From Rhinopithecus roxellana (Eukaryota; Chordata; Mammalia; Primates; Cercopithecidae), in contig NC_044556.1 of the NCBI RefSeq assembly GCF_007565055.1, positions 135,693,808 to 135,757,807 of the forward strand: DNA of 64,000 bases, written 5' to 3'. The position numbers and the translations under genes were made by a program. The stretch's first letter is position 1. Each line of letters starts with the position of its first letter. Of this stretch, positions 1 through 8,839 are shown in pieces. Below the pieces are notes generated by a model. That model searched no databases, was not told the origin of the DNA, and saw nothing but the letters and a program-made list of their open reading frames with translations.

Positions 1-203
1 CATTTTTTTTTTTTGCTGCATAAAATTGCACACTTTTGTTTTCTTTTTGATACTGGAAATGGTGTTTTAACAGGGGGAAGTGCTGGATTCCAAGGACCTG
101 TCTTCAAGGCTGGGTTCAGAGCAGATATTCCCATAATGGTCCCTGATCCATCTACCTTCTCATTTCTTTTTTAAATACCAAGTCTCTTGTAAATAACAGT
201 AGC

Positions 204-234
<31 letters not shown>

Positions 235-760
235 AAGAAAAAGAAAACCATTTCTTCTACAGGAACACCACTTTCCTGGGAGTAACTGCCATTATTTATA
301 GACTGGTGTTTGTCTGGTTAAGTTGTTTTTGCCAGTGCACACAGCAGCAAATCTCATCAGAATCTGCTCTCCTAGGCATTTCTTCCACCTCTTGATATGC
401 AGAATCATTTTCTTTCAGTAAATATTTGGATGTTCCCAAGTGAGCTCCGTCAATGGTGTTTTATTTCTGAGATGGGATAGCTGAGAAGTGCTGTGTTCAT
501 GTGGGTGGTTCGGTTGTTCTTCCGTTTTCTTTCCTCTGAAACACTTTTTAGATATAAATCTTAAGTACAGATAGGACTTGGAGGTAGTAGGGTTGGGGGG
601 TGGGGGCTTCAGTCTGTCATCATGGTTTTAACCAAAAAAAAAAATAGTTAAGGCAGAACCTGTAGTGGAAAACCAGAGGCTGATCCAAGAAATGGCCCCA
701 GGAGAGCCCTGAGTTGGAACAGTCTCTTGCTGAGATGGCTAGTAGTATATCCATGCAACT
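1..760. other. Unique sequence with A-rich tract; no gene recognised
   Basis: No recognised repeat or convincing reading frame. An impure A-rich run (about 203-247, A runs broken by G) follows AT-rich text and could be the poly(A) end of an old retrocopy or a simple A-rich repeat. I could not find a matching duplication or a recognisable parent transcript. The sequence before it could be UTR-like, but nothing shows this directly. Confidence 0.5.
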
Positions 761-772
761 CTTTTTTTTTTC

Positions 773-845
773 TTATCAGCTTTATTGAGGTATAATTGTA
801 TGCCTAAAACATTGCACATATTTATTGTATATAATTTGTCTTGAT
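773..845 (-). mobile_element. L1M-type 3' end fragment
   Basis: A T-rich start followed by AGCTTTATTGAGGTATAATT-like text and ATTGCACATATTTA is the reverse complement of the 3' UTR end seen in old mammalian L1M families. Only about 70 bp remain, so subfamily cannot be given. Confidence 0.6.
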
Positions 846-1490
846 TAAAGATTTTTCTAATTTTATAGGAAAGAAACAGCAATGACTAAAATTAGACTCC
901 TGTCCCTTTATGTCACAGAGATCTGAGAAATGAGAAAAACAGGATTGTAATGATTTTTTTTTCTCAGCTAAAGTTATCTCAGAAACACAGATTAGAGTGG
1001 AACCTTCTCTACCATGCTCTGAGGGGCTGTGGATGACCCCTGGCATGGGAGGAGTCTCCGGCGTGCCTACTGAATTGCTTCCTCTTGATCCTCTGCCTCC
1101 AACTGTGCTCTGGTTCTCATTGCATCAAGGCCAGCGTGTGCCCTCAGAGGTGGGTGGGGTAAGATCATGGCAGGAGAAGCAAGATCCTCCGGCTCCCAGT
1201 GGTTGATCTAAAGGACGAAAACTTCTTCATTAGAAAGAACAAAATAGATGATTCTTGGCTGAAATCTACCAGTCTAGGAGTGAAGGAAGCAAGTCAAGGG
1301 GCTAGGAAGAAGTTGATAAAACCTAAAAGCATTAAGACATGAAAGGTCTGTAATCTGACCTCAACTTACCTGTTCAGTTGGATTTTTTGATATGCCAACA
1401 GCACTGAGATGTGAAGTTTCTGCAACTGTCCTGTGGTCTTTCACCTTTGTGCCTTTACTTATGCCGATCCAGGGAGCATGCCCTCCAGGG
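846..1490. other. Unique sequence; no gene recognised
   Basis: Mixed-composition DNA with no repeat I recognise. Short open frames of 69-74 codons lie on both strands here but show no domain, no Kozak-like context and no splice framework. They look like chance. Confidence 0.45.
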
Positions 1491-1496
1491 AGCCTG

Positions 1497-1846
1497 CTGT
1501 GATCTGGATGTTTGCATCTCCCCCAGATTCATACACTGGACTCCTAACCTCTAAGATTATTGTATTAGGAGATTGGGACTTTGGGAGGTGAGAGAGGGTG
1601 GAGCCCTCATGAATAAGATTAGCGTCCTTACAAATGAGACCCGAGGGAGACCACTTGCCCTCCATCTTGTGAGGACAGCCAGAAGGTACCATCTGTGAAC
1701 CAGAAAGCCTTTACCAATTGCTGAATCTGCTGATGCCTTGATCTTGGACTTCCTAGCCCACAGAGTATGAGAAATAAATTTCTGTTGTTTGTAAGGTATC
1801 CAGTTTATGGCATTTTGTGAGAGCAGCCCAAATGGACTGAACCTGC
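1497..1846 (+). mobile_element. Old LTR fragment, MaLR-like
   Basis: The text contains the hallmarks of a common mammalian LTR: 'GGAGCCCTCATGAATAAGATTAG', then 'CTTGATCTTGGACTTCCTAG', the polyadenylation-type stretch 'GAGAAATAAATTTCTGTTG', and an end near 'CAGCCCAAATGGACTGAA'. I recognise it as the MLT/MST-like group from memory but cannot fix the subfamily. Related, more damaged copies lie at 6343 and 54952. No coding capacity. Confidence 0.7.
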
Positions 1847-1884
1847 TCTGAATCCCCTTTGTTAGATGTGTCCAGATTTCCTCC

Positions 1885-2078
1885 TTTCTACTTCCATTAA
1901 TATCCAGAGCATTACTCTATACTGTGCTGTTACATTGTCATATCATCTTTCAATGCCTGCCTCTTACTCACACAGCTCCTTGAGGACGGGGGCTATGTCC
2001 AAGTTATTTGTATATTCCCAGGGTTTAGACAGTGCTGTGTAGGCACTTAATGTTTGTTAAGTGAATGAATAAGACAGA
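1885..2078 (+). mobile_element. L2 3' end fragment
   Basis: The order 'CTCCTTGAGGACGGGGGCTATGTCC', '...GTGTAGGCACTTAATGTTTGTTAAGTGAATGAATAA' matches the classic L2 3' end (general form: cttgagggcagggac ... ggcgctcaataaatatttgttgaatgaatg). Old, diverged, non-coding. Confidence 0.65.
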
Positions 2079-2464
2079 GCAAGAGTATATAAACAGAAGT
2101 AACCTACAAAGTAGTTGCGTCTTTTGACTTTAGAGTTAGGACAAGAGCTATGATCAAAGGTATTCTAGTGATCCCAACCTGGGCCTAAGAATTTAAAAGA
2201 AAAGTTGTCTCAGGTCTTACCATTGCCTATATCTTGTGGACTTCCAATCAGATTGAACTGAGCAAATTGTCGTACTAAGCTAATTAAGTACCAAGTTAAT
2301 TGTTATTATTTTATTTTTTCAAAGTTTTTGAGTGTAATTATTTAATATTTAGAGTACAAATACCAAGACCTTTGCTTTAGCAGATAAGACACTATTTACC
2401 TATTTACATAATTATATAATTTATATAATTGTTTTACTTCCACGTTGTTTGATCTGTCTTCTCT
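2079..2464. other. AT-rich unique sequence
   Basis: No repeat or gene recognised. The end (about 2395-2440) is a TATAATTTATATAATT-like low-complexity stretch just upstream of an Alu target site. Confidence 0.4.
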
Positions 2465-2477
2465 CCACCCCTTCTTT

Positions 2478-2789
2478 TTTTTGTTTTTTGTTTGTTTGTT
2501 TTTGTTTTCTTGAGGTAGAGTCTCACTCTGTCACCAGGTGGGAGTGGCATGATTTCGGCTCACTGCAGCCTCCGCCTCCCAGGTTCGAGCAGTTCTCATG
2601 CCTCAGCCTCCCCAGTAGCTGGGAATACAGATGTGTGCCACCACACCCAGCTAATATTTTTGTGTGTTTTTAATAGAAATGGGGTTTCACCATGTTGGCC
2701 AGGATGGTCTTGATCTCTTGACCTCATGATCCACCTGCCTCAGCATCCCAAAGTCCTGGGATTACAGGCATGAGCCACCGTGCCCAGCC
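2478..2789 (-). mobile_element. AluS-like element, full length
   Basis: Reverse-oriented Alu: T/GT-rich tail first, then GAGTCTCACTCTGTCACC and finally GAGCCACCGTGCCCAGCC. It is flanked by a 13-bp direct repeat CCACCCCTTCTTT at 2465-2477 and 2792-2804. The tail has become a (TTTG)-type repeat. Diverged to about the S subfamily level. Confidence 0.92.
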
Positions 2790-3178
2790 TACCACCCCTT
2801 CTTTATTGCTTATGTTAGGGACTTTTCTTTAATTATCTTCTTACTACGTTTGTATTCTGTTTTGGAGAGCTCAAGCTACGTCTGTGGATACTAATGTCAA
2901 ACTCATTTTTTCCTTTTATTTTTCATAGTTCCTATGATTTTAAGATTTGATTTTGATGTAACTTTCTCTCTCTACCCTTCAATAAATCAAGTCTTCTTAT
3001 CAGGCAAGAACAATGCCACTCTTGCAGTTTCAAATAGAATATTAATATTGTATTTGAATTACATGTAATAGTAATATTGATAATTATGATTCATTGAGCA
3101 TTTTCTGTACACTGTGCAACTGTGTAAATAATTTACAGGTTGTAGCTCATCTAAACCCTCCTCATTAGGCCAGACTCC

Positions 3179-3254
3179 TTGCTTGAGGCTAGGAGTTTGT
3201 GACCAGCCTGGGCAACCTAGTGAGACCCCCATCCCAAATAAATAAATAAATAAA
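3179..3254 (+). mobile_element. Free left Alu monomer or Alu fragment with (AAAT)n tail
   Basis: GCTTGAGGCTAGGAGTTTGTGACCAGCCTGGGCAACCTAGTGAGACCCC is left-arm Alu sequence, followed directly by AAATAAATAAATAAATAAA. The absence of a right arm suggests a FLAM-type or truncated AluJ. Confidence 0.75.
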
Positions 3255-3370
3255 GCCACTTCACTATGAGAGATACCAGTAAGTCTGAAAGTTAGATCTA
3301 CCTTTCTATACTTTTAGCTGCCTCCATGTGGACACCTCTCAGGTGGCTCCACCCCCACATTCTGAGGTGC

Positions 3371-3535
3371 ACAGGCTCTGGGACAGGACAGCCGAAACAC
3401 ACATCTCAGCTCTGTCAACAGCTAGCTGTGTGATCTCGGGGAAAAGTTCTTAAGTTTTTTGTGTCTCGTTGCCCTCATCTATAAGATGGGATAATAACAG
3501 GACCTTGACAATTGTAATGTGTGAAAAGTTCATAT
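3371..3535 (+). mobile_element. MIR fragment
   Basis: The core 'CAGCTAGCTGTGTGATCTCGGGG' and 'CCCTCATCTATAAGATGGGATAATAACAG' follow the MIR consensus order (gctgtgtgaccttgggcaagt ... ctcatctgtaaaatggggataataa). Old tRNA-derived SINE, non-coding. Confidence 0.8.
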
Positions 3536-3550
3536 GTATGAATCAATATA

Positions 3551-4240
3551 TTTGTGTTCTGTGGTTGCCATAATACATTAACACAAACTGAGTGGCCTAA
3601 AACAAGAGAAACTCATTCTCTCACAGTTCTGGAGGCCAGAATATCTAAGTCAAGGTGTTGGCTGCACTCTCTTCAAAGGCTCTAGAGGAAGATTCTTCCA
3701 AGCCTCATCCAGCTGGTGGTTCCAGATGTTCCTTGGCTTGTAGCAGCATAGGCACAATCTCTGCCTCTGTCTTCCTTCCTTCCCCATTTCTCTCCGTGTC
3801 AAATCCTCTGCATTTCATTTAAAAGGACATTTGTCATTAGATTTAGGGCCCTCATGGATCCACCAGAATGATCTCATCTTAAATTCCTTAAATTTTTTTT
3901 TTTTTTTGAGACAGGATCTTGCTCTGTTGTCCAGGATACAGTACAGTGGTGGGATCTTAGCTCACTGCAGTGGCTCAAGCGATTCTCCAACCTCAGCCTC
4001 CTGAGTAGCTGAGACTATAGGTGTGCACCACCACATTTGCAGGGTTTCACTGTGTTGCCCAGGCTCATCTCAAACTCCTGGATTCAAGCAATCTGCTTGC
4101 CTTGGCCTCCCAAAGTGCTAGGATTACAGGTGTGAGCCACTGTGCTTGGCAAAATACTTAATTTAACAACATATGCAAAGCCTTTTTTTTTCTTCAGATA
4201 AGGTCACATTCACGGGGCCTGCTCTTCTGTAACTGACTCA
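3551..4240. mobile_element. Old mammalian repeat (LTR/MER-like) split by an Alu
   Basis: Text such as 'GAGTGGCCTAAAACAAGAGAAA', 'TCTCACAGTTCTGGAGGCCAGAA', 'AGATTTAGGGCCC' and 'ATGATCTCATCTTAAATTCCTTAA' belongs to a very common mammalian repeat that I recognise but cannot name reliably. It resumes after the Alu at 3893-4150 with 'CTTAATTTAACAACATATGCAAAGCC' and 'AAGGTCACATTCACGGG', so the Alu landed inside it. Confidence 0.7.
3893..4150 (-). mobile_element. AluJ-like element with internal deletions
   Basis: Begins with a T run and GAGACAGGATCTTGCTCTG and ends with TGAGCCACTGTGCTTGGC. It lacks the usual stretch after CTCACTGCAG and most of the segment between CACCACCACATTTGCAG and GGGTTTCAC, so it is about 40-50 bp short. 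Diverged, consistent with an old AluJ. Inserted into the older repeat around it. Confidence 0.88.
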
Positions 4241-4474
4241 TCTATAATATCTCTGTGCTCATAATCTCGGAAGTCTCAGTTAATCCTTGACTATCTTCCT
4301 CACTGCTCTCAAGTACTTGTCTGGCAAACCTGTTGATTCTAATTTCAGACAGCTCTCTTTTCTGTGCCTACTCCTGTTCTTAGTTCAAATTCTCATTAGG
4401 ATGAGAGTTGTTCTTTCCTACAGTAGTTTGCATTTCCAATTTATGCTCTGCATTGCCTCTAGGTATGTTTTTCT

Positions 4475-4762
4475 TTTTTTTTTTTTTTTTTTTGAGACGG
4501 AGTCTCGCTCTGTTGCCCAGGCTGGAGTGCAGTGGCGCGATCTTGGCTCACTGCAAGCTCCGCCTCCCGGGTTCATGGCATTCTCCTGCCTCAGCCTCCC
4601 GAGTAGCTGGGACTACAGGCGCCCGCCACTGCGCCCAGCTAATTTTTTGTATTTTTAGTAGAGACGGGGTTTCACCATGGTCTCGATCTCCTGACCTTGT
4701 GATCCGCCCGTCTCGGCCTCCCAAAGTGCTGGGATTACAGGCGTGAGCCACCGCGCCTGGCC
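4475..4762 (-). mobile_element. AluY, full length
   Basis: Nearly undamaged reverse Alu: GAGACGGAGTCTCGCTCTGTTGCCC at the tail side, CTCACTGCAAGCTCCGCCTCCCGGGTTCA, and GAGCCACCGCGCCTGGCC at the head. The CAAGCTCCGCC variant is the AluY state. A perfect 16-bp target duplication CTAGGTATGTTTTTCT flanks it (4459-4474 and 4763-4778). CpGs are mostly intact, so it is fairly young. Confidence 0.96.
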
Positions 4763-4911
4763 CTAGGTATGTTTTTCTAATGTACACCTCCTGCCTAAAA
4801 ATTCCAAAGGTTTTCTGTTGCACACAATTACAGTAATAATAGCCAAAATTAGCACTGGTATCTCTCCCATTTCACTAGTAGGGAAACTAAAGTTCAGAAA
4901 AGATCAAATGA

Positions 4912-5206
4912 GGGTCCAGGAATGGTGACTCATGCCTATAATCCCAGCACTTTGGGAGGCCGAGGCAGGCGGATCACTTGAGACCAGGATTTCAAGACCA
5001 GCCTGGCCAATATGGTGAAACCTGTCTACTAAAAATACAGAAAATTAGCTTGTCATGGTGGTGGGCACCTGTAATCCCAGCCACTCAGGAGTCTGAGGCA
5101 GGAGAACTGCTTGAACCTGGGAGGCAGAGGTTGCAGTGAGCCGAGATTGCACCACTGCACTTCAGTCTGGGTGATAGAGTGAAACTCTGTTTTGGGGGGG
5201 GGGGGG
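4912..5206 (+). mobile_element. AluS with G-run in place of poly(A) tail
   Basis: Plus-strand Alu from GGGTCCAGGAATGGTGACTC to GAGTGAAACTCTG, bounded by AAGATCAAATGA (4900-4911) and AAGATTAAATGA (5207-5218), a 12-bp duplication with one mismatch. Where a poly(A) tail should be, the sequence reads TTTT followed by 13 G. The duplication shows that nothing beyond the tail was lost. See findings. Confidence 0.93.
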
Positions 5207-5218
5207 AAGATTAAATGA

Positions 5219-5960
5219 TATGTCCTCAAGATCACGTAGCTTTGTAATTAGCAGAGACCGAAACTGAGCCCAAGTCTTCTAAATTTATGCTTTGATGTCC
5301 AGAGCTTAGTTTATTTCTTGAAGTATTCACACAGCACTTCAAAGTCAACCTTTTCCATTTATGTTCCTGACATTCCTTGACATTGATCTGTCATTCCACC
5401 CATAACTTCCCTTGTTCTACAATAATTTTATGCCTTTGCATTTTGATTGTTTCTACCAGGAGGGCTGGCTCACCTCTTCATTTTTTCCTGACCCATTTTT
5501 CTATTTTTTTTTTTTTTTTCACGACTGTGCAAGGAAAGTTCACTTACTCTGCAAAGCCTTGCCCAGTTCCCAGGAGCAGAGTTAGATGCTTACTCCCCAA
5601 ACCTCTGGTGGCAGCTTACACATATTCCCATTATAGCACTTCCATATCATCTTTTCATTGTTCACATGTCTTTCTGGACAAACATCTCACTGGTTTATGT
5701 AGCCCCAGTGCTCAGCTCATCAGAGATGATCAACAAATATTTGCTGAAATATTTCAGCTAAAATTGCAGAACTAAAAGAAATTGTTCTTTTAGCTCACTA
5801 AAAATCAACTTACCAGTCATTTGAAAAAATAAGAAATGTAATGATTAAGTTAAGAGGCAGAGCTCTGAGTGGGAATAATGGGAATATTGAAATCTCTGTA
5901 ATAGCTCTTTTGTTACAGTCAAATTAGTGTCTCACACCTTGAATAGGTGGTGACTATTTC
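5219..5960. other. Unique sequence; possible weak L2 traces
   Basis: No gene. A 132-codon open frame at 5377-5775 has no recognisable domain and low-complexity phenylalanine runs from a T tract, so I treat it as chance. 'CAACAAATATTTGCTGAAAT' near 5730 resembles an L2 or other old repeat end. Confidence 0.4.
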
Positions 5961-5964
5961 TAAC

Positions 5965-6170
5965 TCTATGCCTTTACTTAAGCCATTCTCCTCCCACAGA
6001 TGTCCTCCCCACTACTCTGCAGTTTTGCAAAGTCTACCCATCATCAAGGCCAAGTTCTATCTACTCCATAAAAGAGCCCTCTAAGCTGCCCATCCCATCT
6101 CTAACTCTACTGTGCTAGGCCTCACAGTGGCAGTTTCCTGACTTCATTGGCATTGCCTGTACACCCCATC
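5965..6170 (+). mobile_element. Possible L2 fragment
   Basis: 'CATCATCAAGGCCAAGTTCTATCTACTCCATAAAAGAGCCCTCTAAGCTGCCC' has the order of the L2 3' region (tcaaggcccagctcaaatgccacctcctccaggaagccttcc). Strongly diverged. Confidence 0.4.
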
Positions 6171-6342
6171 TGTGAAGGAGTAAAAGCATAGTTAAATGTT
6201 TACCTAGTAATAAAGCAAAAGTCTATATACATTGTTCAATTTTTAGTCTTCAGAAAGTCAAGTGCCTTGATAAGTGAACTGTGTTTTGAAGAAGCAGTAC
6301 ACTGATTTTTACAAAATGAAACTTTTGATTAGAGGTATATGC

Positions 6343-6502
6343 TATGGTTTGAATAGATGTGTTCCTCCAAAATTCATATGTTAGAACCTAATATCCAGTG
6401 TGATAGTATTAACAGGTAGGGCCATGGGGAAGTGATTAAGTCATGAGTGCTCCCAGTCTGTGGCGTTTTGTCATAATAGCAAGAATGGACTAAGACAGCC
6501 TG
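6343..6502 (+). mobile_element. Internally deleted MaLR-like LTR
   Basis: Starts 'TGCTATGGTTTGAATAGATGTG' and runs through 'GTGATTAAGTCATGAG', then jumps to 'GTCTGTGGCGTTTTGTCATAATAGCAAGAATGGACTAAGACAG', the far end of the same repeat family as 1497-1846. Roughly 200 bp of the middle is missing compared with the 54952 copy. Confidence 0.7.
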
Positions 6503-6544
6503 TATTAGAATCTAACAGTTGTTCTGCGGCATTAAGTCCTTCCT

Positions 6545-6815
6545 ACTTCCACAGTCATGGAACTTTTAGGTGAGCATGCCACTGCCCGAAATAATGACTC
6601 CATTTTCCATGCTCCATTGCAACTAGGCATGGCCATGTGACTAAGTTCTGGACCCTGAGATGCATATAGAATTGTGGTGTGGTAGCTCTGGGGGAGCTTT
6701 GGTTAAAAGCTAGTGCTTATGTACACTGTGTTTTTCTCTTCATTTTTTCCTTCTGGAATATGAATGCTACCATCTTGGAAAGTGAATGAATAAATTAAAA
6801 GAAGAAGCCTGGCTG
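6545..6815 (+). mobile_element. Old MER/MLT-like repeat, family not named
   Basis: 'CTCCATTGCAACTAGGCATGGCCATGTGACTAAGTTCTGGACC' and 'GAATGCTACCATCTTGGAAAG' are elements of a widespread mammalian repeat. Copies of what I believe is the same family lie at 49870 and 52845. I cannot fix its name from sequence alone. Confidence 0.55.
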
Positions 6816-6822
6816 GTCTACA

Positions 6823-6957
6823 GTTGCCAGATTTAGCAAATAGAAACACAAGATGACCCATAAATACTGCATGGGACATACTGGTGTTGAAATGTTACTC
6901 AACGTTTACCTGGAATTCAGATTTTACTGAGTATTCTGTGTTTTATCTGGCAGCCCT
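6823..6957. mobile_element. Hairpin-type DNA transposon fragment (MITE-like)
   Basis: 'AGTTGCCAGATTTAGCAAATAGAAACACA' at the left and 'TTTTATCTGGCAGCCCTAAC' at the right are inverted relatives; the middle also folds (GGACATA and flanking text). This matches a palindromic mammalian MITE that I recognise by its CAGTTGCCAGATTTAGC ends but cannot name safely. Confidence 0.6.
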
Positions 6958-7254
6958 AACTGGAACCCCACTATGGAATGCTATACCCACCCTAAGAAGT
7001 CTCCCAGGACTTTTACACATGAGGGAACTAAACTACCATTATATTTTTCTGTCGCTTACAACCAAACAGAATTCCACAAATTCAAAGCAGAAAAAGAGGC
7101 CAACCTATGTCTTCTCATACTAAATCTCATGATTGGAACATTTTATCATAATGCCTCTTTGGTGAAAAGACTATAGATCTGCTAAGTGCTTCAGGGTCAC
7201 CAGTAACTGCAATATTTTGTATTTCATATACTTTTTTGTTTTTTAAAGAACTTT

Positions 7255-7420
7255 CATACGTTTGAGTTTATTTACTATTTTCAATGATCTCACTTCTTAA
7301 TTTTGTAGATGAAGTTCGGAGATTTGCCTAAGTTCATGTAACTAGTAAGAAGTTGGTGTGGGGCTTGAATTTGGAACTTCTGACTGAGTTTACTGGTCTT
7401 CCTGCTAGTCCACAGCTTCC
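7255..7420 (-). mobile_element. MIR fragment
   Basis: Reverse MIR order: 'GATGAAGTTCGGAGATTTGCCTAAGTTCATGTAACTAGTAAGAAG', then 'GGGGCTTGAATTTGGAACTTCTGACTGAG' and 'CTAGTCCACAGCTTCCCC'. Diverged but the order is clear. Confidence 0.7.
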
Positions 7421-7659
7421 CCTCTTAAATTGGTAAATTCACTAGGAATAAAATGGCGGAGAAGGTGCCTCCTGTTGTAGGGATTTATTGGAAAAAAAGA
7501 GAGGCCATGCTCTATCTCATACCCTCAGGTACCAGGGGTGCAGCATCCAAGTCCCCTAAGGTTCATGGAGAATGAGTATGCTAGGGAAATAATAGCTTTA
7601 GCTGGGAGGGACCAGTACCTTAATTCTCTCACACTACTGCATAAAAATAGAAGTTATCG

Positions 7660-7949
7660 ACTGGGAGCAGTGCCTCACACCTGTACTCCCATCACTTTGG
7701 GACGCTGAGGCAGGCAGATCACCTGAGGTCAGGAGTTTGCGACCAGCCTGGCCAACGTAGTGAAATCCTGTGTCTACTAAAAATGCCAAAATTAGCTGGG
7801 TGTGGTGGTGGCTGCCTGTAATCCCAGCTACTAGAGAGGCTGAGGTAGGAGAATTGCTTGAACCCAGGAGATGAAGTTTGCAGTGAGCTGAGATCACACC
7901 ATTGCACTCCAGCCTGGGTGACAGAACGAGACTTCGTCTCAAAAAAAAA
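7660..7949 (+). mobile_element. AluS, full length
   Basis: Plus-strand Alu from GACTGGGAGCAGTGCCTC to ACTTCGTCTC plus a short A tail. A 16-bp duplication AAAAATAGAAGTTATC flanks it (7644-7659 and 7945-7960, overlapping the tail). Shadow frames on the minus strand are not genes. Confidence 0.94.
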
Positions 7950-8092
7950 TAGAAGTTATCTTGATCATATTATTCTTACTAGTTGCTGAAAGCCCTACTA
8001 ACTTTTTGGTGGCTTTGAGTAAGAGTTCACTTTGCCCTGCAGCAAGGAAGTCATGCCTCTATATAGAAGTTTAGATCAAAACTGGTTTTTCC

Positions 8093-8393
8093 GCTGGGTG
8101 CAGTGGCTCATACCTGTAATCCCGGCACTATGGGAGGCCAAGGTGGGCAGATCACCTGAGTTTAGGAGTTCCAGACTAGCCTGGCCAACATGGAGAAAAC
8201 CCATCTCTACTAAAAATACAAAAAAGTAGCCGGGCATGGTGGTGCACACCTGTAATCCCAGCTACTTGGGAGGCTGAGACAGGAGAATTGCTCGAACTCA
8301 GGAGGTGGAGGTTGCAGTGAGCTGAGAGTGCACCACTGCATCCTATCCTGGGCAACAGAGTGAGACTCTGTCTCAAACAAACAAAAACAAACA
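8093..8393 (+). mobile_element. AluS, full length
   Basis: Plus-strand Alu from GCTGGGTGCAGTGGCTCAT to GAGACTCTGTCTC followed by a (CAAA)-rich tail CAAACAAACAAAAACAAACAT. Same orientation as the Alu 140 bp upstream. No clean target duplication, though ACTGGTTTTT before it and ACTCTGTTTTTT after it may be a decayed one. Confidence 0.92.
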
Positions 8394-8519
8394 TAACTCT
8401 GTTTTTTCAAACTGTGGTTTCTGGACAAGTGCTTTAGGGGTTCAGCAAACATTTGATTCGAATGTTGTTTTCATATTTATCTTAACCATGATATCTATAA
8501 TAATAATTAGTAGGGGTAA

Positions 8520-8830
8520 ATAATGCTAGCTGTTGTACCAAAGACCCAAAAATTAGTTGTTTAACACAAGACCAGTTTATTTCTTGCTATTCCAAACCTA
8601 TTAAAGATGTTCCCGCTCTGCAGGTGGCCTGCTACATTAGTCCTTCAGAAACCAAGCTCCTTCCATATTACAGCCCTGTCCTCCTCTAGATCCTCAGTTC
8701 TTTCCAGCACAGTACAGTTGCTGAGCAAAGGGTTGGAGGGTTGCCGTGGGGGCTTTGCAGGTGCCAGGCCTGTAAGTGGTGCATGTCTGTTCTACTCACA
8801 CTTCACTAGCTGGAGCTTAGATAAATGACC
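8520..8830. mobile_element. Possible old MLT/MER-like repeat
   Basis: 'TTAACACAAGACCAGTTTATTTCTTGC', 'CTGCAGGTGGCCTGCTACATTAG' and 'CAAGCTCCTTCCATATTACAGCCCTG' follow the order of an old mammalian repeat I have seen often but cannot name. No coding evidence: the 73-codon frame at 8607 is inside it. Confidence 0.45.
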
Positions 8831-8839
8831 ACAGGAAGG

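Noticed and set aside
1..247. Processed pseudogene or mRNA 3' end
   Set aside because: There is an A-rich run, but it is broken by G at regular places, with no target duplication and no recognised parent gene, so it stays undecided and is not called.
5377..5775. 132-codon open frame
   Set aside because: The product is low complexity around T runs, has no domain, and has no promoter or splice context. Open frames of this size are expected in 64 kb of AT-rich DNA.
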